From Puccinellia tenuiflora (lineage: Eukaryota > Streptophyta > Magnoliopsida > Poales > Poaceae): a stretch of DNA of 64,000 nt. Both the position numbers and the translations under genes were made by a program. The stretch's first letter is position 1, and each line of letters starts with the position of its first letter. The notes beneath the pieces were generated by a model, which saw only the letters and a program-made list of their open reading frames with translations, ran no database searches and was not told the DNA's origin. The stretch covers positions 112,765 through 176,764 of the forward strand of contig QRDG01001350.1 in assembly GCA_012064385.1 (NCBI GenBank), read 5' to 3'. This document shows, piece by piece, positions 1 through 9,278 of this stretch.

Positions 1-530
1 GGACGATTAACTACACAATGCTAAACGGCTAACTCTTCGGATCCGGTTAAGGCCGGCAAGAGAATAAGCTGGAGGCGGAGTGTATGCGAAAGACGTAAGA
101 AGTAGAAGTCGTTACCGGCTGAGAAAACTCTGGCCTAACAAACCGAATCCTAGCGTTGAAGTAGTGTGCATGATCCCGCTAGACGGTGAAGTGCACACGA
201 ACGGCGACGGGAAAGGCTACAGGCGAGTGTGAAATGGAGTCAAGTACAATAAAATTATACTCTATGATCATAACAGCAAACTAATCGCTTCGACATCTCA
301 TTTCACACGCGGAAACGCCGCCAACCGGCTTCGAGAGCCCAAGCCGGACACAGGCACGACAAACAGGAAATGAAAATTGCGTACAAGTAAACAAACTCAG
401 GAACAAGAGCAAGTACCATTAAACATAAAGGGCGAGGCATTACAGATGGAGGCTAAACAACAAGGCAAAAGAGGGAGGTCCACAGGCGGACTCTCCCCGC
501 GCAACTACAAGGCGGAGCCGGCAGAGCTCC
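1..530. other. Internal non-coding stretch of the Tat element
   Basis: No convincing coding region on either strand. It should be the spacer between pol (left of the window) and the first antisense gene. Short purine-rich and CCGG-containing stretches resemble the rest of the element's untranslated part. Confidence 0.4.
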
Positions 531-1338
531 CTAAGCGGCAGCCTTCGCCTTCCCGGATCCGCCTATCTTCTTGCCGGCCCAATGCTTGATGCAGAGGGTG
601 CCGTCGAACACCTTCACGAAGAAGACGCCCTTGTCACGTCGGAGGCGGAAGCAGAGGATGAAGCCGGCTTCGAGCTCGTAGAAGTCGGCGAACTCGTCCC
701 AGCCCCTGACGAACTCCACCCGGTTGACGACGGCATTGCCAACCACCTGGGAGGTGAACCGGACGGTTGCATCCCACGGACCCTGGGAGGCACCCTCACG
801 GAAGAGCTTGAACTTGAAGTGGCCAGCGCCTGGCAGCGCGTCGGCGAGGGCGTCGGGAAGCCTCTGCACTGGCCCAGTAACTGGCGAGTGCAGGATCAGG
901 AGGAACTCCCCGATGGGGAACACACCCCAGGCCGGGCGCCGCGGGTTCTCCAGCGAGTCGGAAGAAGCGGAAGACAGCTCCGCGCTCTCTTCCTCGACGT
1001 CGGCGACGGCAGACGGAGCGTATTTCGGAATCGGGTCGAAGCCCGGAGGTGGAAGAACAGGAGTGGCTTCCTCCTCGCTCGACGTGCCGTCAAGAACGAG
1101 GAGTTGCTTGCCACGACCGGCGACGATGCTGATGCCGCCACCGGCGGCACCCGCACTCCTCACACCAGCACGGCCGCCGCCCTTGACGCGGCCAGCAATG
1201 CTACCGGTGGCAGCGGAGGCGACCGCTGCTCCCTCGCCCTCGGCCGCCGCTCTTGGGGGGACGACCGCGAGGACGCTTCGCCGGAGGCGCAGCGGGGGTC
1301 TCCTCGGCGACAGCGTCCATGGGCTCAGATTTCACCAT
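531..1338 (-). pseudogene. Antisense gene of the Tat element: AT-hook plus B3-like domain protein
   Basis: An ATG at 1338 opens a frame with an AT-hook core (KRPRGRPPK) about 20 residues in. The frame then fails near 1255-1262, beside a run of six to seven G, and the downstream frame continues to the stop at 531. The C-terminal 110 residues have the layout of a plant B3 domain: a hydrophobic start, a central beta-rich stretch, then GWDEF, an acidic loop, GFILCFRL, and a final strand VFFVKVF. Inferred role: a DNA-binding protein made from the antisense strand of the retroelement. No other full copy is visible, so whether the break is a real frameshift or a sequence error is open. B3 assignment is by motif reading only. 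Confidence 0.6.
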
Positions 1339-1570
1339 GGCTGAGACGCGCAAGGAAATGAGACGAGGAAGGCGAAGAGGAAGCAAAGAGGCGCGAATGA
1401 AGGAGGAGGAAGAAAACGGTCAAGATTTATAGCACAAACAAGGGACAACGTGGGAGACCCAACCGTCGCCCACGATCCCACGATCTACACGTGGCGACGA
1501 AACAGTTGACGGGACCCTTCAGTAACTGCAACCGGGTCCACGCGCGGAAGCCAAGGAGACAAGCCGCAAG

Positions 1571-2098
1571 CCGGCAAAAGATACCCGGGGGCTGCGCACC
1601 CGCCAAGGCGGCTGCCCAGACCCGGACGAATATAAAAATCACCCCGAGTCATGGACTCGGGGGCTGCGAAGCCGTCAGCCGGCAAAAGATACCCGGGGGC
1701 TGCGCACCCGCCAAGGCGGCTGCCCAGACCCGGACGAATATAAAAATCACCCCGAGTCATGGACTCGGGGGCTGCGAAGCCGCTAGCCGGCAAAAGATAC
1801 CCGGGGGCTGCGCACCCGCCAAGGCGGCTGCCCAGACCCGGACGAATATAAAAATCACCCCGAGTCATGGACTCGGGGGCTGCGAAGCCGCTAGCCGGCA
1901 AAAGATACCCGGGGGCTGCGCACCCGCCAAGGCGGCTGCCCAGACCCGGACGAATATAAAAATCACCCCGAGTCACGGACTCGGGGGCTGCGAAGCCGTC
2001 AGCCGGCAAAAGATTCCCGGGGGCTGCGCAGCCGGCAAGCCGGCTCCGCAGACCCGGACGTATATCTAAATCACCCCAAGTCATGGACTCGGGGGCTG
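1571..2098. repeat. 108-bp tandem repeat, five copies, in the Tat 3' region
   Basis: The string ccggcaaaagat recurs at 1571, 1679, 1787, 1895 and 2003, exactly 108 bp apart. Each unit contains a short palindrome around cgagtcatggactcg and the text gggggctgcg. The fifth copy is the most diverged. Such arrays between pol and the 3' LTR are known for Tat elements and have been proposed as seeds of satellites. Confidence 0.95.
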
Positions 2099-2418
2099 CA
2101 CGATATAACGACGACAGAAGATAAGCGATAAGCAGGAAACGTGAAATTTCGACCCGGATTGATGCTCAAACCGGCCCAAAATTCGGGGGCTAGGGATGGT
2201 GATAATCACCACCAAAAACAAGCACGAATTATAGCACAAAGGCCCAGCAGTCACAGAGGAAACGACACTCACGATAACAAACCATGGCAGGAAGCAGAAT
2301 AGCAAATTTTTACATAATGACCTTCAAAGGTGTCCAAGACAACAAAATGGTTAATGTGGCAGGACAGTTGACGGCACAGAATAACAATTACACCCGGCAT
2401 ACCGGGGAGGCAAGCAAA
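2099..2418. other. Spacer between the two antisense Tat genes
   Basis: AT-richer than its surroundings. No coding region is supported. It would hold the 3' untranslated region of the upstream antisense gene, whose stop is at 2419. Confidence 0.4.
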
Positions 2419-5400
2419 TCAGATGGTGGCGGCGTCAGTAGCGGCAGCAGCGTCGCCGGCTCCAGCATCTTCAGTCGGCTTCGGCGTCGAGGATGGCTCG
2501 GCAGGTACCAGCGTCGTCAATTCAACCGCCTCGGCAATCCGCTTGGAAGCCTCGGCAATTTCTGGACGCAAGCTCGCGAAGGACGTCCCGACGCGGAAGC
2601 CGTCCATCAGCCTGCTCGTCTGCAGACCTGGGTACCATGACTTCACCACGGCTAGGGCCATGTCGGTACCTCCACGCGCCGCCATCTCCACTTGATCGTT
2701 GATGCCGACAGGCGCTCCTTCGAGCCGGGCACATAGGTCGTGGAGAGCAGCCGGCAAGGGAGTGTCCGGCCACAGATTCTCAAGCACGCCTTCTGCCGCC
2801 TCCTTCAGCCGCCTGAATTCCTGGCCGAATCGCAGGAGGCGGGAAGCGGTAGTTGGAGCAGATCCGGCAGCGGCACCAGAAGATTCCGGCCGAGAGCGAG
2901 CCGAGGCAGCGTCTTGTTGGAGTTGCGCATCCACCTCGGGATAGAGGCCTGCAGTTCAAACCAGTAAGGCCGAGTAGAAGACTTAAGGCAAGAAACCAAG
3001 GAGAAAGGAGACCTCACTTACCGAGGATTAGCTCGTTTACGCCCTCAACCTCCTTGACCAGGCCGCTCACCAGCTGCTCATGCTCAAGCTCGCGAGCCTT
3101 GGCCTCCCGGACGATCTCGTCGGTATGCTCGACGGAAGCTTTCAGTTGATCCTTCAGCTTGGCCGCGTCCCCGCGGAGAGATTCGACCTCGCTCTGCCTC
3201 CGACGCTCGGCCTCCCGCAGCTTCGCCGCCTCCTCGCCCAGCCGGACGACCTCGAGGCGGCGCTCTTCTAATGCCTTCTCCGCCGCTTGGAGATCGGCCT
3301 TGGACGAGGCCAAGGCGGCGTCCTTTTCCTTCAGTTGCTTCTCCAAGCCGGCGCGTGAAGTGGAGTCACCTGTAGAGATCAAGTCACCGTCAAGCCAAGA
3401 CATGCAAGAGAAAAGGGCAGAACGGCAAGTCAAAGTGCGGAAAGAAAAAGGGAGCCAAACCTTTGGCCGCCTCAAGCTCCCGCTTGAGCAATGTCGCCTC
3501 CTTATTCGCCGCGGCAAGGCCTTGCTCCATGGAGGAGCAGAGCAACGACACGTTGGCCAAGTTCTCCCTGGCCACCCGCTCCGCTAGTTCGGCGAGGGGA
3601 AATTTTCCCGACGCGTCGGGCCGAGCCGGCACCGGTCCGGAGTACGTCGGAGAAGACACCAAGGTCGATTGGCGAGGGCCGGGGAGCAAGGCCGTCGCTT
3701 CCGCGATGGCCTTATCCTTGGCTGTCACGGCCACAGTCAACGAAGGAGTGGGGAAGGCGGTATACCCAGCCCCGACGCCGGGCTGGGGAACCACCTGGAA
3801 GGCACCCACTGGCGTCTCGGCGTCTCCACCTGAAGCCGGAGGGTTGAAGTCGACTACAATGGGGGCCGCCTCCGCCAGCACTCGGCTGGCCGCCTCCATC
3901 GTCTTCGCCTCCGAAGGCGGATCAGCCGCCTCGCCAGCACTCGGCTGGCGCCACGTCGTCTCGCCTCGAAGGCGGATCAGCGCCTCTGCCGGTACTCGGC
4001 TGGCCGCCTCCGTCGTTTTCGCCTCTGAAGGCGGGTCGGCCGCCCGCGCCGCGGGGACCTCGGTGACAGGCACCAAAGTCGACTCCTTTACAGCGACGAC
4101 TGCCGTCTCCGCTATAGGGAGTGGTGCCCTGCAAGACAAGGAAGGCGTCACCATCGAGTGCAAGCTGCGAAGATTCCCACCACAAGACAAGGACTTACCC
4201 GACGACCGAGCCCAGCACCTGGCCGCCTCCTCTTCGTCCGCTTTGGCGGGGGGGAGGCACAGCGTCGGACGGGCGCTTCACGCCCCGGAAGGCGCATCGC
4301 CGCCTTTCGCCGGGACGACAGGGTCCTCGACCGGCCGCTCCGTGGAGCCGGCACCACCTTGGCCCCGGCAGAGGCCTTTGCGGAATCGCCGGCTTCCGTG
4401 CCCGCTGCCGCCTTCTCCTCGGCCGCCTTGGCAACCGCTGGTTGCCTTGCAGCCGCCTGGGCATCCATTGACGCCCGGATCGCGTCCGCCTGCGCCAGCT
4501 CCGCGTAAATAGCCTTCTCCATATCATCAATACCCGAGTCATAGCCAAGAACAAAAGGAGGAGAAAGATTAACCACCTGGGCGCGGGTCTTGCCGGCGGC
4601 GGGTTCGGTCCTCTCCGCGTCCGCCGCCTTCGTCCCCTCCTCGTCCTCCCTCGAGGCCAGCAGCTGCTCCACAGTAAAATCAGCATCAGATGCTCCTAAG
4701 GCTAAGACTGCCTGCGCCGACTGAGCGTAAAACTCCTTCTCCAAGTCATCCGGATTCGAATCGTAAATGAAATCACCACCCAAAGCAAGACCAATCACCT
4801 CATTGTTGGCCCCATCAGTCTGGGCCTCCTCCTCCGCCATCTTGGCGCCGACCTCAGCCCGGACGTCGGCCATGATCTCGTCCGCCCTGGCCTCGGTCTC
4901 AGACGTCTCCGCCCTCGTTCTTCCGGCTGGCGACAGGCCGCCTGTGGTAGGCCGGGAAGACGCCGAAGCCCGCTTTTTGGCGGGATGCACGCCTCGCTTC
5001 TCAAATGCGCCCTTCCGCTTGGGCGGCGCATTTGCATCGACATCGGCGGCCGACTTCGACCGCCTCTCCTTCACGATCCGCCGGGGGAGGACCACCTTCT
5101 TCCGCGCCGCCGCCTCCAACTCCTTGGTCCGGCGGGTGGATATCGCCGGCTTGGAGGCTGGCACGGAGGAAGAACCCTCTGAGTCCGGTTCAGAGCCAGT
5201 GGAGAGATCTACTACGACACGCGCAACATCGTCAGCCTGCCCGGCGACCCCGGGCCCAGAAGACTTACCACGGGACGACGAAACCGGAGGCGGATCGTCA
5301 TGCTCGAGGTCCTCGTCCCGGTAGGCGGCCGAGTCGGAGTCGGCGCCGGTAGCAGGGGCCGGGCTCGTTGCAGTCCGGGTGGCGTCATCATCGCCCCCAT

Positions 5401-6581
5401 CGTCGCCGCCGGCATCAGCACCTCTACCCGACGACTCGGTGGTGTCGCCGTGAGTTCCTGTGGCGACACGAGCATCGCCGCCGGATCCGCCTCCAGCGGC
5501 GGTGCCCGCATCACCACCCGCCGCCTGCTCCTCGGCGGCGCTGTCCTCCTCCAGCATGGCCGTCTGCGCCGCAGAAAGAGGACCCTGGACATCAGGCTCG
5601 AAGACTACTTCAAAATCTTCCACCATCTGGACCTCACAAAGCTACCCGGCAAGCCGGCTAGATCAGGCGGCAGCCGGAAAGGGAATCGGAAGCAAAATGA
5701 GAAAGGAAAAAGTTCACCTCAGGAGCGCGGTCCGAGCGGGTGAAGGGATCGAGCCCGAAGTCCCAATCATCCTCAAGCCTGTCGGTGATGAGACGGGAAA
5801 CCCACGCGCTTAATCCCTCCTGCGTCGGGATGTTCAAGGAAGCACAAGTGGGATCCCGGACGCCGGAGTAGAAGCACATCTTGTGCGAGCGCTCCTGCAG
5901 CGGGAACATCCGCCTTGTCGTCCAGGCCATGGTCAGGTCCCTGGACGTCAGGCCGTCCGCCACCAGCTTCTCCAGGCGGGTGAACAGGGTGGCCTGCAGA
6001 TTCTCGTCGACTACCGGCTTCCGGCTCCAGGACCTGTCCGCCGGACGCGTATTGGCGAAGGCGGGGAGTTTGATCCGGTTAGCCTCAGTGGCGTTCTTGA
6101 CATAGAAGTATGTATTCTGCCACTTCTTGATGGACTCGGGCAGATGGATCTTGGGGAACGGCGTGTTCTTCGCGCTGATGGAGACGCCGCCGCAGTCCCG
6201 TGGCAGCCCAGCGGACACCTGGGACCGCAAGAAGAAGAACATGCCGAAGAGCTCCATACTGGGCCAGATGCCCAAATACGCTTCGCACAGTGTGACGAAG
6301 CAGGACAACTGCGTGATGCAGTTTGCCCCTAGGTGGTGAGGCTGCAGCCCGTAAAAATGCAGAAACTCGTTGAAGAACGAGCTGATGGGGAGCCCCAACC
6401 CCCGTTCCACATGCGTGTAGAACATGACAAACTCATCCGGTTTGGGGCTCGGCGAGATCTCTCCAGGGGGAGGGGCGCGAGCCTCCACATCGCCGCTCTT
6501 CCCCATGGACCCGTTCCGGTGAAGCTTCAGAAGGAATTTATTGTCGATGGTGGAACCCATCCAGGCACCCGTGCTCGCCAT
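2419..6581 (-). pseudogene. Antisense five-exon gene with 'putative gypsy type transposon' domain (PF04195-like)
   Basis: Start ATG is at 6581. Exons read from splice signals: 6581-5718, 5632-4199, 4164-3461, 3369-3022, 2948-2419. Junctions 1-2, 3-4 and 4-5 keep frame exactly with GT/AG borders (phases 0, 1, 1). Exon 1 has the motif-rich N-terminal domain of grass Gypsy antisense proteins (GLGLPISSFFNEFLHFYGL, a tryptophan-rich middle). Exons 2-3 encode a long acidic, low-complexity linker with duplicated PPSEAKT-type blocks. Exon 4 is a coiled coil of about 110 residues (heptads with LEKQLKEKDAAL). Exon 5 is a further helical tail. Exon 2 changes frame at least once between about 4200 and 4400, so this copy is probably not translatable in full. 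Function is unknown; the domain's family resembles aminotransferase-like/PMD proteins of plant transposons. Confidence 0.75.
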
Positions 6582-7118
6582 TGAAGTTCTGTTGCCCGTG
6601 GTGGAAGAAACGGAAGCAGAAGCAGCGAGACGGAGAAATCGGCAAGGAGCAGGAAGGCAAGAACAGGCGAAGAAGACGAAGCGGGAGAGAGGAGCGAAAG
6701 TTCCGAGCCTTCCCCCTCTTTTCCCCTTTAAAAGCGGGGCAGGCGGAACCGCACCGCTCCACGCGCCACGTGGGGCGCGGGCAGGCCGGGCCGTCCACAA
6801 ACGATCCCACTAACAAGCAGTTGCCACAGACGATCCGGTCCACCGGAGACCGACGCGACGTGCCCCTGACATCGGGCAGAGCGCAACCGTCACGACCAAG
6901 CGGCGAAACGTGGCTGACGCAGGCCACGACCCACGATCCCCAAGACATCCGGACTACCGGAGACCGGCTACCCCAAGCCGGACGAACCGCCTCCGGCCAC
7001 CGTCACCTTATCCGGCGAACTTCAAGCCGGACAACTTCAACTACAACGACAAACAAAACATTGAAGCTCGAGAAGTCTACCCGGCAAGCCGGCAAGACTC
7101 CACGATCTCGGGGGCTAG

Positions 7119-7765
7119 TGTCGGGGATATGAACCCCGGATATCCCTAAGAGGACCATTTCTTCAAGAACTGCAAGGGCCGGCTACAGCGTGCCGCCTGA
7201 AGCCCGCCGGATGAAGCAAGCCGCTTAGCCTACCCGGAGGCGGACGGCCGGCTAGAGCAGCCGGCCTCTACCAACCGACCAGTCCGTACTGGTAGGCCCA
7301 GATCGTCCAGCTCCTGTCGGACGTTACAGCTACAGTGTAATGATGAGATAGTACCAGCCGGCTCCAGAGTAGTGATGTCATAGGGGCAATCGTGTAATCT
7401 CCTTGTAACCCAAAAACCCTAGCCGCTGCCTATATAAGGCGTGCATGGGCCTCCTGCGCGAGGCACGTCGACAGGACACACAGATACGTAGATCATCGTC
7501 TTCCACCTCTAGCCGGCTGGACACTTCTAGCCGGCACCACCGCCATACAGCTCCAGGAGCAAACCTTGTAGCTCGTTTTGTGATCAATCAATAGAAACAA
7601 GAAGAGCAGGACGTAGGGGTGTTACCTCCACAAGGAGGGCCCCGAACCTGGGTAATTGACGTGTGTTTGCATGTTTGTTGCCCAATCCCGCGCGAGCATC
7701 CGATCGTCGCCTGCCCCATACTCTTTTCCGTCTTTGATGGATATGCCGTGCTACCCACCACGACA
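7119..7765 (+). repeat. 3' LTR of the Tat element
   Basis: Starts TGTCGGGGATATGAACCCC right after a G-rich tract and ends CGACA. A TATA box (tatataagg, about 7430-7438) follows a telo-box-like aaaccctag. Near the end it has the stretch agggccccgaacctgggtaa, almost the same as in the solo LTR at 13462-14515, showing the two LTR families are related. Length is 647 bp. Confidence 0.9.
7428..7440 (+). promoter_or_regulatory. LTR TATA box
   Basis: The sequence cctatataaggc lies in the middle of the LTR, about 330 bp from its end, which is the usual place for the RNA polymerase II core promoter dividing U3 from R. Confidence 0.7.
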
Positions 7766-9268
7766 GTTGGTATCATCTTGTAGATCTTGAGCTTGTTCTT
7801 GGTTTGCGGCTTGATCAATGGTTGATGTAGAAGGCTCCACTTGTGTCGAGCTTGAGTCCAACTCCGTTGCCACAAGGGGTTCCTCAATGGGTATAAGGGG
7901 ACCTATACCCATTCTTCCTATGGCGATGGAGGAGGGCTCATCACCTACATCATCAAGATCAACTTGCCCCACTTGGGAGCCATTATCCTCATGGAATACC
8001 ACATTCATAGATTCTTCAACACACCCGGTGGATATGTTGAAGACCCTATAAGTGTGGGAATCCTTGGCGTAACCAACAAATATGCCTTCAAAAGTTCTAG
8101 GCCCAAACTTAGGTAATTTAGAACCTTTAATGTAAACTTGACACTTGCAACCAAAAACTTTAATGTAAGAGAGGTTAGGCTTTTTACCACCAAGAAGTTC
8201 ATACGGAGTCTTTTTAGTGAATGGGCGGAGATAGAGCCGGTTGGTTAGATGACAAGCGGTGTTGATGGCTTCGGCCCAAAAGTTATATGGAGACTTGAAT
8301 TCGGCCATCATTGTTCTTGCCATATCAATAAGTGTCCGGTTCTTCCTTTCCGCAACACCATTTTGTTGAGGGGTATACGCAGCGGAATATTGATGTTTAA
8401 TACCCTCATCACTCAAGAATTCATCCATGGTGTAATTCTTGAACTCGGTTACATTGTCACTTCTTATGGCCAAGATGGTTGTGTCATATTGGCGTTGTAC
8501 TTGGGTAGCCCAATCAATGAATTCCCTTTGAGTTTCACTCTTCTTCTTGATATAGAAAGTCCAAGTGTATCTTGTATAATCATCAACAATTACCAAGCAA
8601 TATTTCTTTCCACCAAGGCTTTCATAAGTAGGAGGTCCAAACAAATCCATATGAATGAGTTGGAAGGGCCTCGTTGTATTGATGGTTGTCACTTTAGGAT
8701 GGTTCTTCTCATGCATTTTTCCGGCAACACAAGAGCTGCAAGGACGATCTTTGGAAAAATTCACTTTTGTTAGTCCTTCCACATGCTCACCCTTCACAAG
8801 TGTTTGCAAGTTTCTCATACCGACGTGGCCCAACCGGCGATGCCAAAGCCAACCCACGTCGGATTTAGCCATTAGACTTGTGGCAATATGTGTAGTTTCT
8901 TTCGAGAAATCCACTACATACATACGGTTTTCCACAAATCCAACAAAGGCTACTTTAAGAGAAATTGTGTGAAGAATGAGCACATGATACCGTCCAAAGA
9001 CAACAGTAAAGTTGCACTCACAAAGTTGCAAAACGGAAAGTAAATTATAACCAAGGGACTCAACAAGGAGGACTTTCTCAATGGACGTGTCCGGAGAAAT
9101 GACCACCTTGCCGTGCCCTAATACCTTGAGTTCCGAACCATCACCAATAGTGACATGAGATATTTTGAGAAGTTGATGCTTTAGATCTTTCAACACTTCT
9201 TTGCTTCCGGTCATATGTGCGGAACAACCGCTATCAATAAGCCACGATGATCCTTCGGAAGCACACAC
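7766..9268 (-). pseudogene. Copia pol fragment: protease, GAG-pre-integrase and integrase, truncated
   Basis: Domains in order: aspartic protease with WLIDSGCSAHMTG; the zinc-binding pre-integrase segment (WHRRLGHVGMRNLQ ... CSSCVAGKMH); integrase core with HMDLFGP, the second acidic residue in RSDNVTEFKN, and the glutamate in GVAERKNRTL; then the variable linker. The usual glycine in RSDNGTEF is valine here. Gag ends at 9279 in another frame, so pol needs recoding or splicing to be reached, and there is a stop just before 9268. RT and RNase H are missing because of the Tat insertion. Function would be DNA integration; this copy cannot supply it. Confidence 0.9.
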
Positions 9269-9278
9269 CTACAATGGG

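Larger units (their letters stand above)
1..7765 (+). mobile_element. 3' part of a Tat-lineage Ty3/Gypsy LTR retrotransposon
   Basis: The element reads left to right and its 5' LTR and gag-pol lie outside the window. Seen: a terminal LTR (7119-7765, TG...CA), two antisense genes, and five tandem copies of a 108-bp unit. Known: Tat-lineage elements (RIRE2, Grande, Retand) carry extra antisense genes between pol and the 3' LTR, and hypervariable tandem repeats in the same place. It is inserted in the pol gene of a minus-strand copia element, whose reading frame resumes at 7766. The predicted 5-bp TSD is GTTGG (7766-7770); the matching copy would be left of the window. Lineage assignment is from layout, since the RT and integrase are not visible. 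Confidence 0.8.

Noticed and set aside
582..1361. Long plus-strand open frames at 582-1361 and 724-1344
   Set aside because: They are shadows of the GC-rich antisense B3-like gene; codon use and domain text support the minus strand only.
1485..2084. Repetitive open frames on both strands at 1485-2084
   Set aside because: The 108-bp unit is a multiple of three, so any open frame stays open through the array; no start context or domain.
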